Origin: Glaciibacter superstes DSM 21135
GTDB lineage: Bacteria; Actinomycetota; Actinomycetes; Actinomycetales; Microbacteriaceae
Length of the DNA stretch: 64,000 bases
NCBI RefSeq assembly: GCF_000421145.1
Contig: NZ_ATWH01000004.1
Span: 124,001-188,000, forward strand
Direction of reading: 5' to 3'
Shown here in pieces: positions 35,458 through 42,733 of the stretch (the first letter of the stretch is position 1; each line of letters begins with the position of its first letter). Below the pieces are notes generated by a model that ran no database searches, had not been told where the DNA came from, and saw only the letters and a program-made list of their open reading frames with translations. The position numbers were made by a program, and so were the translations under genes.

Positions 35458-35519
35458 CGTGAGGTGCCAGCTTCTCCTAGTGTTCAGAGGGCCGCACTAG
35501 GGAAAGTCGACCCCTCACG
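35458..35519. repeat. Palindromic intergenic repeat, copy 3
   Basis: Arms 35458-35482 and 35495-35519 face each other round a 12-base loop. The left arm is of the GTGAGGTGCCAGCTTCTCCTAG type, the right arm (minus strand) of the GTGAGGGGTCGACTTTCCCTAG type; 19 of 25 positions agree. It lies between divergent genes, so it is not simply a terminator. Confidence 0.75.
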
Positions 35520-35594
35520 ACGCCAGGGGTGGGGGGGACGAGAACGGATCGCGTGCGGATATCGTGGCATCACGAGCGATCAACGGGAGGACTC

Positions 35595-36020
35595 ATGAAG
35601 GTGGATGCCTGCGACGTGAATGCCTACGACGCAACGCCGGCTCAGACCGGCTTCGGATTCGGGATTCACCACGTGCAGTTGGCGATGCCGGCCGGCGGCG
35701 AGGATGAATGCCGGCGTTTTTATGTCGACCTTGTGGGCCTCACCGAAGTGCAGAAGCCGCAGGCGATGGTCGCGCGGGGCGGACTGTGGGTGCGTGCGGA
35801 TGCGCTCGAGATCCACCTCGGCGTTGAGTCGGACTTTCGGCCGCAGAAGAAGGCGCACCCCGGCATCCGTGTCGCTGACCCCACCGCACTCGATGCCCTG
35901 GCGGAGAGGCTGACCGCACACGGAATCGCAATCGAGTGGAACGACGACTTCCCCGGAATGCGCCGCTTCCACACCAGCGACAACAACGGCAACCGCCTGG
36001 AATTCCTCACGGCGCTGTAG
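35595..36020 (+). CDS. VOC-family (glyoxalase-like) protein
   Basis: 141 residues: GFGIHHVQLAMPAGGEDECRRFYVDLVGL (about 21-49), a middle LWVRADALEIHLGVESDFRP and the C-terminal RRFHTSDNNGNRLEFL, the usual pattern of vicinal-oxygen-chelate proteins with His and Glu metal ligands. The substrate is unknown. GGGAGG lies 4 bases before ATG 35595, which is why I choose it over the earlier start at 35529. Confidence 0.85.
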   Translation: MKVDACDVNAYDATPAQTGFGFGIHHVQLAMPAGGEDECRRFYVDLVGLTEVQKPQAMVARGGLWVRADALEIHLGVESDFRPQKKAHPGIRVADPTALDALAERLTAHGIAIEWNDDFPGMRRFHTSDNNGNRLEFLTAL

Positions 36021-36113
36021 ATCCGTTCGACTCTGACCATTCGTCGGTCAGCCGACCGACACCGCCGAGCCGCACAGTGCTGACCGCGCCTGGTCAGCTG
36101 AGCGCGTCATGGA

Positions 36114-37151
36114 TCAGTTCACCAGAGCCGTCGAACCGCGCGAGACGAGGCGCGTGGAGACTGCGTGCACGCCGGCCTCCGTCGTTCCGTCGATGGCTGC
36201 GAACAACAGTTGCGCCGCTTTGCGACCGACCTCTTCGAGGTTCATATCAATGGTCGAAAGCGGTGGGCGAGACTGTGCGGCAATCTGCTCCCAATTGTCG
36301 TGGCCCATGACGGCGATGTCCGCAGGTACATCCCGACCGACTTCGCGGAGCGCGTCGAGGGCTCCGCGTGCGATCTGGTCGCTTCCGCACAAGATGGCAT
36401 CGATCTCCGGATGTCGCGCCAACAACGTGCGCACTGCCCCCCTCCCCCATCCTTCTGTCCAGGCTCCGTACAGCACATCACCCGTGAAGCCGAGACCGTG
36501 GTCGGCGAGCGCCGCTGTTGCGCCTTCGACGCGGTCGCGCGCCGCCTCGTATCCCACATCGCCCGAAATATACGCGATACGGCTGCGTCCGCAGGCGATC
36601 ACGTGCTCTGCGGCCAGGCGGCCGGCGCCGACGTTGTCGCTGATCACAGAGATATCAGTTGGATCCTCCGACGGCGCGTAGGCATAGACGACCGGAACCG
36701 GAAGGTTGTGGCCGAGTGACCGCCTGCTGTTAGTGGTGTCGCCGACCACGATCAGGCCGTCGACTCTTCGACCGAGCAGGGCACGAAGGTGGTGCTGTTC
36801 ACGAATGGCGTCTCCCCTCGCATCGCAGAGGAAGACCGATGTGCTCCCCGCCCCGAAGGCATCTTCCGCCCCCATCATGACCGGAATCGAAAAGCGGCCC
36901 TCGAGGTCGCTGGTGAGCAACCCCACGGTTCCGGTGCGTCCTGCAAGAAGACCCTTGGCGAGGGCATTAGGCGAAAACTGCAGCTTCTCCGCCGCACGCT
37001 GTACGCGCTCCCTGGTCTCGGCACGAACATGTTCCCGACCGTTCAACGCCTTCGACACGGTCGCGATCGACACGCCCGCCAGGACGGCAACGTCCTTGAG
37101 GGTTGCCGGCTTGCTTCGCTCGTCGAAGTCCGTGGAGTCGCTCAGCTTCAC
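36114..37151 (-). CDS. LacI-family sugar-responsive repressor (unit A)
   Basis: 345 residues from GTG 37151 (GAAGGAAGG upstream). The N-terminal helix-turn-helix ATLKDVAVLAGVSIATVSKALNG (about 16-38) with the hinge ALAKGLLAGR is followed by a periplasmic-binding-like core (TGTVGLLTSDLEGRFSIPVMMGAEDAF ... AILCGSDQIARGALDALREVG ... IDMNLEEVGRKAAQLL). It is divergent from the solute-binding protein of a sugar ABC system and so should control it. Palindrome-like sequences lie between at 37252-37276, and a related one precedes the giant hydrolase at 63.7 kb, so it may control that operon too (inference). Confidence 0.93.
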   Translation of the reverse strand: MKLSDSTDFDERSKPATLKDVAVLAGVSIATVSKALNGREHVRAETRERVQRAAEKLQFSPNALAKGLLAGRTGTVGLLTSDLEGRFSIPVMMGAEDAFGAGSTSVFLCDARGDAIREQHHLRALLGRRVDGLIVVGDTTNSRRSLGHNLPVPVVYAYAPSEDPTDISVISDNVGAGRLAAEHVIACGRSRIAYISGDVGYEAARDRVEGATAALADHGLGFTGDVLYGAWTEGWGRGAVRTLLARHPEIDAILCGSDQIARGALDALREVGRDVPADIAVMGHDNWEQIAAQSRPPLSTIDMNLEEVGRKAAQLLFAAIDGTTEAGVHAVSTRLVSRGSTALVN

Positions 37152-37251
37152 TGTGCCGCCCTTCCTTCGAGACCATTTCGACAATGATCGGTCTCGCACT
37201 CTCGATTTCGGTTTCCCACTTGACCGTGAGCCTATACCGGTCCTACTCTTA

Positions 37252-37276
37252 GGAAAACCTTTTCGGAAATTTTCCT
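37252..37276. promoter_or_regulatory. Candidate LacI operator upstream of unit A transporter
   Basis: GGAAAA (37252-37257) and TTTTCC (37271-37276) bracket CCTTTTTCGGAAA. Minus strand TTTCCGAAAAAGG resembles TTCCGAAAAGG at 63774-63784 in front of the 2075-residue hydrolase. The surrounding 286-base gap (37152-37437) also carries the ribosome site AGGAGGA (37421-37427). Confidence 0.45.
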
Positions 37277-37437
37277 GAACGCTATCCGGATGACTGTGAC
37301 CCAGGGCGAAAAGGCTAGCACCAGTTCGCTCATGACGGTCATGAACGAGCATTTCGGGGTTGCCCCAAGGCGCCCCCTTCTCCATGGCACCCAGCGTCCC
37401 GGAGAAGCTCAAAGAGGAGCAGGAGGACATTCAAGAC

Positions 37438-38724
37438 ATGTTCGCAATCACAAGAGGCACCCGCAGCCATGGCAGCCGGCGACTCATCACCAGCCTCGCC
37501 GTAGCCGGCGTCGCGGCGCTGGCGCTCAGCGCCTGCGCGTCAGGGGACGCTGGAGGGGAATCGACCGAAGGAGGCGTCGAGCTCACCATGTGGACCCGCG
37601 CCGCAACGCAGATCCAGAGCGAGGCGTTCGTCGAGGCCTACAACGCAGGCCACGACAACCAGGTCAAGCTCACCGTCATCCCCACGGACGACTATCAGGC
37701 CAAGGTCGGTGCCGCGGCCGGCTCGAAGAGCCTCCCAGATCTCTTTGCGTCCGACGTCGTGTTCGCACCCAACTACACCTCACAGGGCCTCTACCTCGAC
37801 CTGACCGACCGCATCGATGCACTCCCGTTCGCCGATGACCTCGCCCAGTCACACATCGAGGTCGGCACATTCGAAGGCAGCAAGTACGTCGTGCCGCACA
37901 CCATGGACCTGTCGGTCCTGTTCTACAACAAGGACCTCTATACCCAGGCAGGACTCGACCCGGAGCAGGGTCCGACCACCCTCGCCGAGTTCGGCGAGCA
38001 TGCCCGCGCCATCGACGCGCTCGGTCTCGACGGCGTGAGTGGCACGTTTTTCGGCGGCAACTGCGGCGGCTGCCAGGTCTTCACCTGGTTCCCGTCGGTC
38101 TGGGCCACCGGCGACGGCGTGATGAACGAAGACGGCACGGAGTCCCTGCTCGCCAGCGATTCCGCCAAGGAAGTCTACGCCTTCTACCGTGGGCTGGTTG
38201 CAGACGGCATCGTCGGCGCCGGCACCAAGGATGAGACCGGCGCCACCTGGACCGGCCCGTTCCCCGACGGCACCGTCGGCGTGATGCCGATGCCGTCGAC
38301 CATGCTCGGCTCAATGCCGGAGAACACCGGTGTCGTCCCGATCCCGGGGCCAGATGGTGGCGAATCCACCTTCGTTGGTGGCGACTCGATCGGTATCGCA
38401 GCGTCCAGCGAGAACCCGGATGCCGCATGGGAGTTCCTGGAGTGGAGTCTCGGCGACGAGGCCCAGCTTGAGGTTCTCGCCAAGAACGGTGACGTGGTGG
38501 CTCGCACCGACCTCGCGAAGAACAAGTACTCGGAGAAGGATCCGCGCGTCGTCACGATCAACGAGGTCGCGGCGAAGGGCGTCACTCCGAAGTCGTTGAA
38601 ATTCGGCGAGGCGTTCAACGACCCGAACGGTCCGTGGCTGGTGCTTACCCGTGAAGCCGTCTTCGGCTCCGGCGCTGATATCGACAAAAACAACGACGCG
38701 ATCACCGCGGTTCTCGCAGAGTAG
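37438..38724 (+). CDS. Sugar ABC transporter solute-binding lipoprotein
   Basis: 428 residues. A lipoprotein signal with lipobox LALSACAS (cysteine at about 33) anchors it outside the membrane. The rest is the family 1 extracellular solute-binding fold: VELTMWTRAATQIQSEAFVEAYN, VPHTMDLSVLFYNKDLYTQAGLD, GDSIGIAASSENPDAAWEFLEWSL. It delivers oligosaccharides to the two permeases downstream. A CGGC pair (FFGGNCGGCQVF, about 203-214) is unusual in this family. There is no ATPase gene in the operon, so a shared MsiK-like ATPase from elsewhere must energise it (known for actinobacterial CUT1 systems). Start: AGGAGGA 10 bases before ATG 37438. Confidence 0.92.
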   Translation: MFAITRGTRSHGSRRLITSLAVAGVAALALSACASGDAGGESTEGGVELTMWTRAATQIQSEAFVEAYNAGHDNQVKLTVIPTDDYQAKVGAAAGSKSLPDLFASDVVFAPNYTSQGLYLDLTDRIDALPFADDLAQSHIEVGTFEGSKYVVPHTMDLSVLFYNKDLYTQAGLDPEQGPTTLAEFGEHARAIDALGLDGVSGTFFGGNCGGCQVFTWFPSVWATGDGVMNEDGTESLLASDSAKEVYAFYRGLVADGIVGAGTKDETGATWTGPFPDGTVGVMPMPSTMLGSMPENTGVVPIPGPDGGESTFVGGDSIGIAASSENPDAAWEFLEWSLGDEAQLEVLAKNGDVVARTDLAKNKYSEKDPRVVTINEVAAKGVTPKSLKFGEAFNDPNGPWLVLTREAVFGSGADIDKNNDAITAVLAE

Positions 38725-38729
38725 GGCGT

Positions 38730-38776
38730 CATGGCTCCGGGCACGAGTCCTCACGGGGTTCGTGCCCGGAGCCATG
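38730..38776 (+). terminator. 17-bp perfect hairpin between binding protein and permeases
   Basis: CATGGCTCCGGGCACGA (38730-38746) pairs perfectly with TCGTGCCCGGAGCCATG (38760-38776), loop 13 bases. It starts 5 bases behind the binding-protein stop and would both protect the upstream message and reduce read-through, giving more binding protein than permease. Confidence 0.75.
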
Positions 38777-38817
38777 AGCCACGACCGACGCCACGATCCG
38801 CCACAGACAGGAACACG

Positions 38818-39765
38818 ATGACAACGCACGCAGTAGCGGATGCGCAGAAACTGACAACTGCCGCGCGTCCACCGGAGCGCAGAAAGTCCACACCGTGGAT
38901 GCGCAGGCGCGCCAGGCTGGGCTGGCTCTATGCCGCTCCGACGGCGATCTTCGTGCTCCTCCTCTTTGTCGTCCCCCTGTTCACGGTCGGACAGATGTCT
39001 CTCAGCGACTGGAGTCTCCTGGGCGGAGACAAGGGGCTGAACGCGCCGGGGAACTTCACCGGCCTTGCCGACAATCCGCTGCTGTGGCCGAGTGTCGGGT
39101 TCACCCTCACCTATACCGCGATCGTGACCGTCATCATGCTCACCCTCGCCCTGGGCATCGCGCTCATCGTGCAGGAGGCGAGCAGATGGAACAGTTTCCT
39201 GCGCACCGCGATCCTCGTCCCGAGTGCGCTCGGACTGGCATCCGCCTCACTGCTGTTCTGGGGGCTGTACAGCCCGAACATCGGCCCGATCAGCCCGGTC
39301 CTCGAATGGCTCGGGATTATCGATGAGCCGATGTCGTTCCTCGGCACGCCGACCGCCGCGCTGTGGTCGACGGTCTTCCTGGTCGTCTGGCGGTTCACCG
39401 GCTTCTACATGCTGATCCTCATGGTCGGCCTGCAGGGAATCCCCGCCGACATCTACGAGGCCGCCCGCATCGACGGTGCCGGACGCTGGCAGACATTCCG
39501 AAGGATCACCCTTCCGCTCCTGCGGCCATCCATCGCGATGACGCTGATCCTCTGCATCACCGGCTCACTGCTCGCGTTCGACCAGTTCTACATCCTCACC
39601 AAGGGTGGTCCAGACAACAGCACCATCACGATCGTGCAGCTCATCTACCGCGAGGCATTCCAGAAGTTCGACCTCGGTGCCGCCGCCGCCCTCTCCGTCG
39701 TCGTGCTGGTCGCCCTCGTCATCATCAACGTCGTGCAGGTGCGCGCTCTCCGTGAGAAGGAATAA
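38818..39765 (+). CDS. Sugar ABC transporter permease (MalF/UgpA type)
   Basis: 315 residues, six helices. The cytoplasmic EAA loop reads IYEAARIDGAGRWQTFRRITLPLLRPS (about 219-245), the site where the ATPase docks. It pairs with the following permease. AGGA lies 6 bases before ATG 38818. Four bases separate it from the next gene, so the two are made together. Confidence 0.95.
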   Translation: MTTHAVADAQKLTTAARPPERRKSTPWMRRRARLGWLYAAPTAIFVLLLFVVPLFTVGQMSLSDWSLLGGDKGLNAPGNFTGLADNPLLWPSVGFTLTYTAIVTVIMLTLALGIALIVQEASRWNSFLRTAILVPSALGLASASLLFWGLYSPNIGPISPVLEWLGIIDEPMSFLGTPTAALWSTVFLVVWRFTGFYMLILMVGLQGIPADIYEAARIDGAGRWQTFRRITLPLLRPSIAMTLILCITGSLLAFDQFYILTKGGPDNSTITIVQLIYREAFQKFDLGAAAALSVVVLVALVIINVVQVRALREKE

Positions 39766-39768
39766 CCC

Positions 39769-40593
39769 ATGCGCTTCGTCAAGAACCTGACCCGCACGCC
39801 GTACTACGTCCTCACCGGAGGGCTCGCCATCATCTTCCTGTTCCCACTGGTCTGGAGCGCCTTCGCCTCGGTTTCCGCACAGGGGGGAACCTCCCAGACC
39901 GACGGGTTCGGCTTCGGCAACTACCTCAAGCTGCTGGAGTACGACGCCGGCCTCGGCCAGTTCATCCTGAACAGCCTCATCGTCTCAGGACTGACCGTCG
40001 CGATGACCCTGGTCATCTCGCTCCTCGGCGGATATGCCTTCGCCCGATTCACCTTCCCAGGCAAGAACGCGCTCTTCCTCCTGGTGCTGGCCATCCTGAT
40101 GGTCCCGTACGCGAGCCTCCTGGTGCCGCTGTACGTGCTACTGGGCAATATCGGCCTGGTCGACTCCCTCGTCGGTCTCAGCCTGGTGCTGACCATGTAC
40201 CAACTTCCGTTCTCCCTCTTCATGATGCGCATTTCCTTCGAAGCGGTACCGGCCGAGCTCGAGGAATCTGCCATGGTCGACGGCTGCAACTCGTTCAGCG
40301 CCCTCATGCGCATCCTGCTGCCCGCTGTTCAGCCCGGTCTGATCACGGTCGGACTGTTCGCCTTCTTTGCGGCGTGGAATGACTTCATCGCCCCACTCAT
40401 CCTGATCAACGACTCCGCGAAGTCGCCGCTGCCCCTTGCCGTCGCTAACCTCCGGCAACAGGCGATGGGCGCCGTGGACTACGGAGTGACGGAGGCCGGC
40501 GTCGTCGTGCTGGCCATCCCGTGCATCGTGTTGTTCCTCGCCCTGCAGCGCTTCTACATCCGCGGGTTCATGTCGGGTGCGTTGAAGGGGTGA
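39769..40593 (+). CDS. Sugar ABC transporter permease (MalG/UgpE type)
   Basis: 274 residues, six helices, EAA loop AELEESAMVDGCNSFSALMRILLPAVQPG (about 161-189) and the typical C-terminus FYIRGFMSGALKG. It forms the heterodimeric channel with the upstream permease. The GH127 gene starts 3 bases after its stop, using the GAAGGGG inside this gene's end as ribosome site. Confidence 0.95.
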   Translation: MRFVKNLTRTPYYVLTGGLAIIFLFPLVWSAFASVSAQGGTSQTDGFGFGNYLKLLEYDAGLGQFILNSLIVSGLTVAMTLVISLLGGYAFARFTFPGKNALFLLVLAILMVPYASLLVPLYVLLGNIGLVDSLVGLSLVLTMYQLPFSLFMMRISFEAVPAELEESAMVDGCNSFSALMRILLPAVQPGLITVGLFAFFAAWNDFIAPLILINDSAKSPLPLAVANLRQQAMGAVDYGVTEAGVVVLAIPCIVLFLALQRFYIRGFMSGALKG

Positions 40594-40595
40594 CC

Positions 40596-42605
40596 ATGCC
40601 AGACCGTCAGCCGCCGCCATCCGTTTCATCCCCGTCCCCATCCGTACCGACACCTCTGGACCCACCGATGACACTGACCACCCCATCCGCACTCCGCGCC
40701 GTGCAGCCGGTTTCGCCTTCGCATACACGCCTGAGCCCTCTCGGGCTGCGTGAGAGCGTGCTCGACTCCGACGGCTACTGGGGCCGGCGCAACCGGGTCA
40801 ACGCCGAAGCCACGCTCTGGCACTGCGAGCACTGGATGGAGCGGGCAGGCTGGCTCGGCAACTTTGACGCAGCCGTGGCCGGCACCCTCCCCGAAAGCCG
40901 TCGGGGACGCGAGTTCGCTGATTCGGAGATCTACAAGCTGCTCGAGGCGATGAGCTGGGAATACGGCGCGACCGGCGACGCCGCCATCGACGCCTCGATC
41001 CGCAGTATCACCGCTCGGGTGGCTGCGGCGCAGGAGGCCGATGGCTACCTGAACACGAACTTCGGACGAGCAGGCCAGGCCCCCCGCTATACGGACATCG
41101 AGTGGGGGCACGAACTCTACAATTACGGGCACCTGATGCAGGCCGCGGTCGCCCGATACCGGACCAGCGGCCCCGACGCGCTCTTCGATGTGGCAAAACG
41201 TGTGGCTGACCACGTCTGCGACACGTTCGGCGACGACGGCATCCAGACCGTGTGCGGGCATCCGGAGATCGAACTCGGACTTATGGAGTTCTACCGCCTC
41301 ACCCAGGACGAGAAGTACCTGCACCAGGCACAGCTCTTCGTCGAACGCCGCGGGCATGGCCTGCTTGCGGACATCGAATGGGGGCGCTCCTACTATCAGG
41401 ACGACATGCCGGTCAGGGAGGCGACCGTCTTCCGTGGGCACGCAGTGCGCGCCCTCTACCTGGCGGCCGCCGCGGTGGATCTCGCGGTGGAAACCGGCGA
41501 CACCGAGTTGCTTGCGACCCTCGAGACGCAGTGGTCGAACACGATCGCAGCACGCACCTATCTCACGGGCGGGATGGGCTCGCACCACCAGGACGAAGCC
41601 TTCGGCGAGGACTTCGTGCTGCCGAGCGACCGTGCATACTGCGAGACCTGCGCTGGCGTCGCATCCGTCATGCTCAGCTGGCGACTCCTGCTCGCGACTG
41701 GAAAGTCCCGTTATGCCGACCTGATCGAGCGCACCCTGTTCAACGTCGTCGCGACTTCGCCGGCGCCAGACGGGCGCTCCTTCTTCTATTCCAACACGCT
41801 GCACCAGCGCGCAGAGGGCGTCGCCGTCGCGTCCGATGTTCAGGTGCCGCGCGCCTCATCGAGTCTCCGCGCGCCCTGGTTCGACGTCTCGTGCTGCCCG
41901 ACGAACGTCTCGCGCACCCTGGCGTCGCTCGGATGCTACCTGGCGACGGTCGACACGTCGGGGCTGCAACTGCACCAGTATGCCCAATGCTCCATCCGCG
42001 CCGCGCTGCCCGATGGCCGGCCGGTGGGGCTCGATGTCAGCACCCGCTATCCGGTGGAGGAGGAGATCCGGATCACGATCACCGAGGCTCCCACCGACGA
42101 GTGGACGCTCAGCCTGCGCGTTCCTGCGTGGGCGACGGATGCCTCCCTCGAGCAGGCGGGCCAGGTCGCGCAGATCGCGCCAGGGTCCGTATCGGTGACC
42201 AGGGTGTTCTCACAGGGTGAAACACTCATTCTGCGCCTGCCGCTGACCCCGCGGTTCACCCGGGCAGATGCGCGAATCGACGCCATCAGTGGCAGCGTTG
42301 CGCTCGAACGCGGGCCCCTCGTTCTGTGCCTGGAATCGATCGACCTTCCTGGCGCAACTCACGTCGACCAGGTCGTCGTCGACGAGAGTGTGGCACCGCG
42401 CATCGTTGACGGTCGTACCGTCATAGTCGCGCGAATCGACTCGCCAGATCGACAGGTCTGGCCGTACGGGACCGAGGTATCCGAGGTCGCAACGGCTGAC
42501 GACGCGCTGACCGACGACGCACTGACCGACGTCGCACTGATCCCTTACTACTCCTGGGCGAACAGGGGCCCAAGCACCATGCGCGTCTGGCTCCGCACCG
42601 CATAG
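40596..42605 (+). CDS. GH127 beta-L-arabinofuranosidase, cytoplasmic
   Basis: 669 residues. The whole layout is GH127 (HypBA1 type): (alpha/alpha)6 barrel then beta-sandwiches. The zinc/catalytic set is intact and spaced as in Bifidobacterium HypBA1: Glu350 and Cys352 in AYCETCAGVASVMLSW, and Cys433-Cys434 in DVSCCPTNVSR; in HypBA1 one of the last two cysteines is the nucleophile. No signal peptide is visible (the first 30 residues are Pro/Ser-rich and not hydrophobic), so it works inside the cell on imported beta-1,2-arabinobiose-like oligosaccharides, releasing L-arabinose. It is translation-coupled behind the transporter permeases, which supports that role. ATG 40596 follows GAAGGGG. Confidence 0.93.
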   Translation: MPDRQPPPSVSSPSPSVPTPLDPPMTLTTPSALRAVQPVSPSHTRLSPLGLRESVLDSDGYWGRRNRVNAEATLWHCEHWMERAGWLGNFDAAVAGTLPESRRGREFADSEIYKLLEAMSWEYGATGDAAIDASIRSITARVAAAQEADGYLNTNFGRAGQAPRYTDIEWGHELYNYGHLMQAAVARYRTSGPDALFDVAKRVADHVCDTFGDDGIQTVCGHPEIELGLMEFYRLTQDEKYLHQAQLFVERRGHGLLADIEWGRSYYQDDMPVREATVFRGHAVRALYLAAAAVDLAVETGDTELLATLETQWSNTIAARTYLTGGMGSHHQDEAFGEDFVLPSDRAYCETCAGVASVMLSWRLLLATGKSRYADLIERTLFNVVATSPAPDGRSFFYSNTLHQRAEGVAVASDVQVPRASSSLRAPWFDVSCCPTNVSRTLASLGCYLATVDTSGLQLHQYAQCSIRAALPDGRPVGLDVSTRYPVEEEIRITITEAPTDEWTLSLRVPAWATDASLEQAGQVAQIAPGSVSVTRVFSQGETLILRLPLTPRFTRADARIDAISGSVALERGPLVLCLESIDLPGATHVDQVVVDESVAPRIVDGRTVIVARIDSPDRQVWPYGTEVSEVATADDALTDDALTDVALIPYYSWANRGPSTMRVWLRTA

Positions 42606-42688
42606 GCCACTCCGACCCGGCGGCAGATCGCCCGTTAACGAGAAACTTGCCGGCACAACTCCTGCACCTTCAGCCGATCGCGGCATGA

Positions 42689-42728
42689 CCGCCTTCTCCC
42701 GGCCCAATGACAGGTCGGGAGAAGGCGG
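42689..42728. terminator. Bidirectional terminator between GH127 and the surface protein gene
   Basis: CCGCCTTCTCCCG (42689-42701) pairs perfectly with CGGGAGAAGGCGG (42716-42728), loop 14 bases, between the ends of two convergent genes. Confidence 0.8.
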
Positions 42729-42733
42729 GACTG

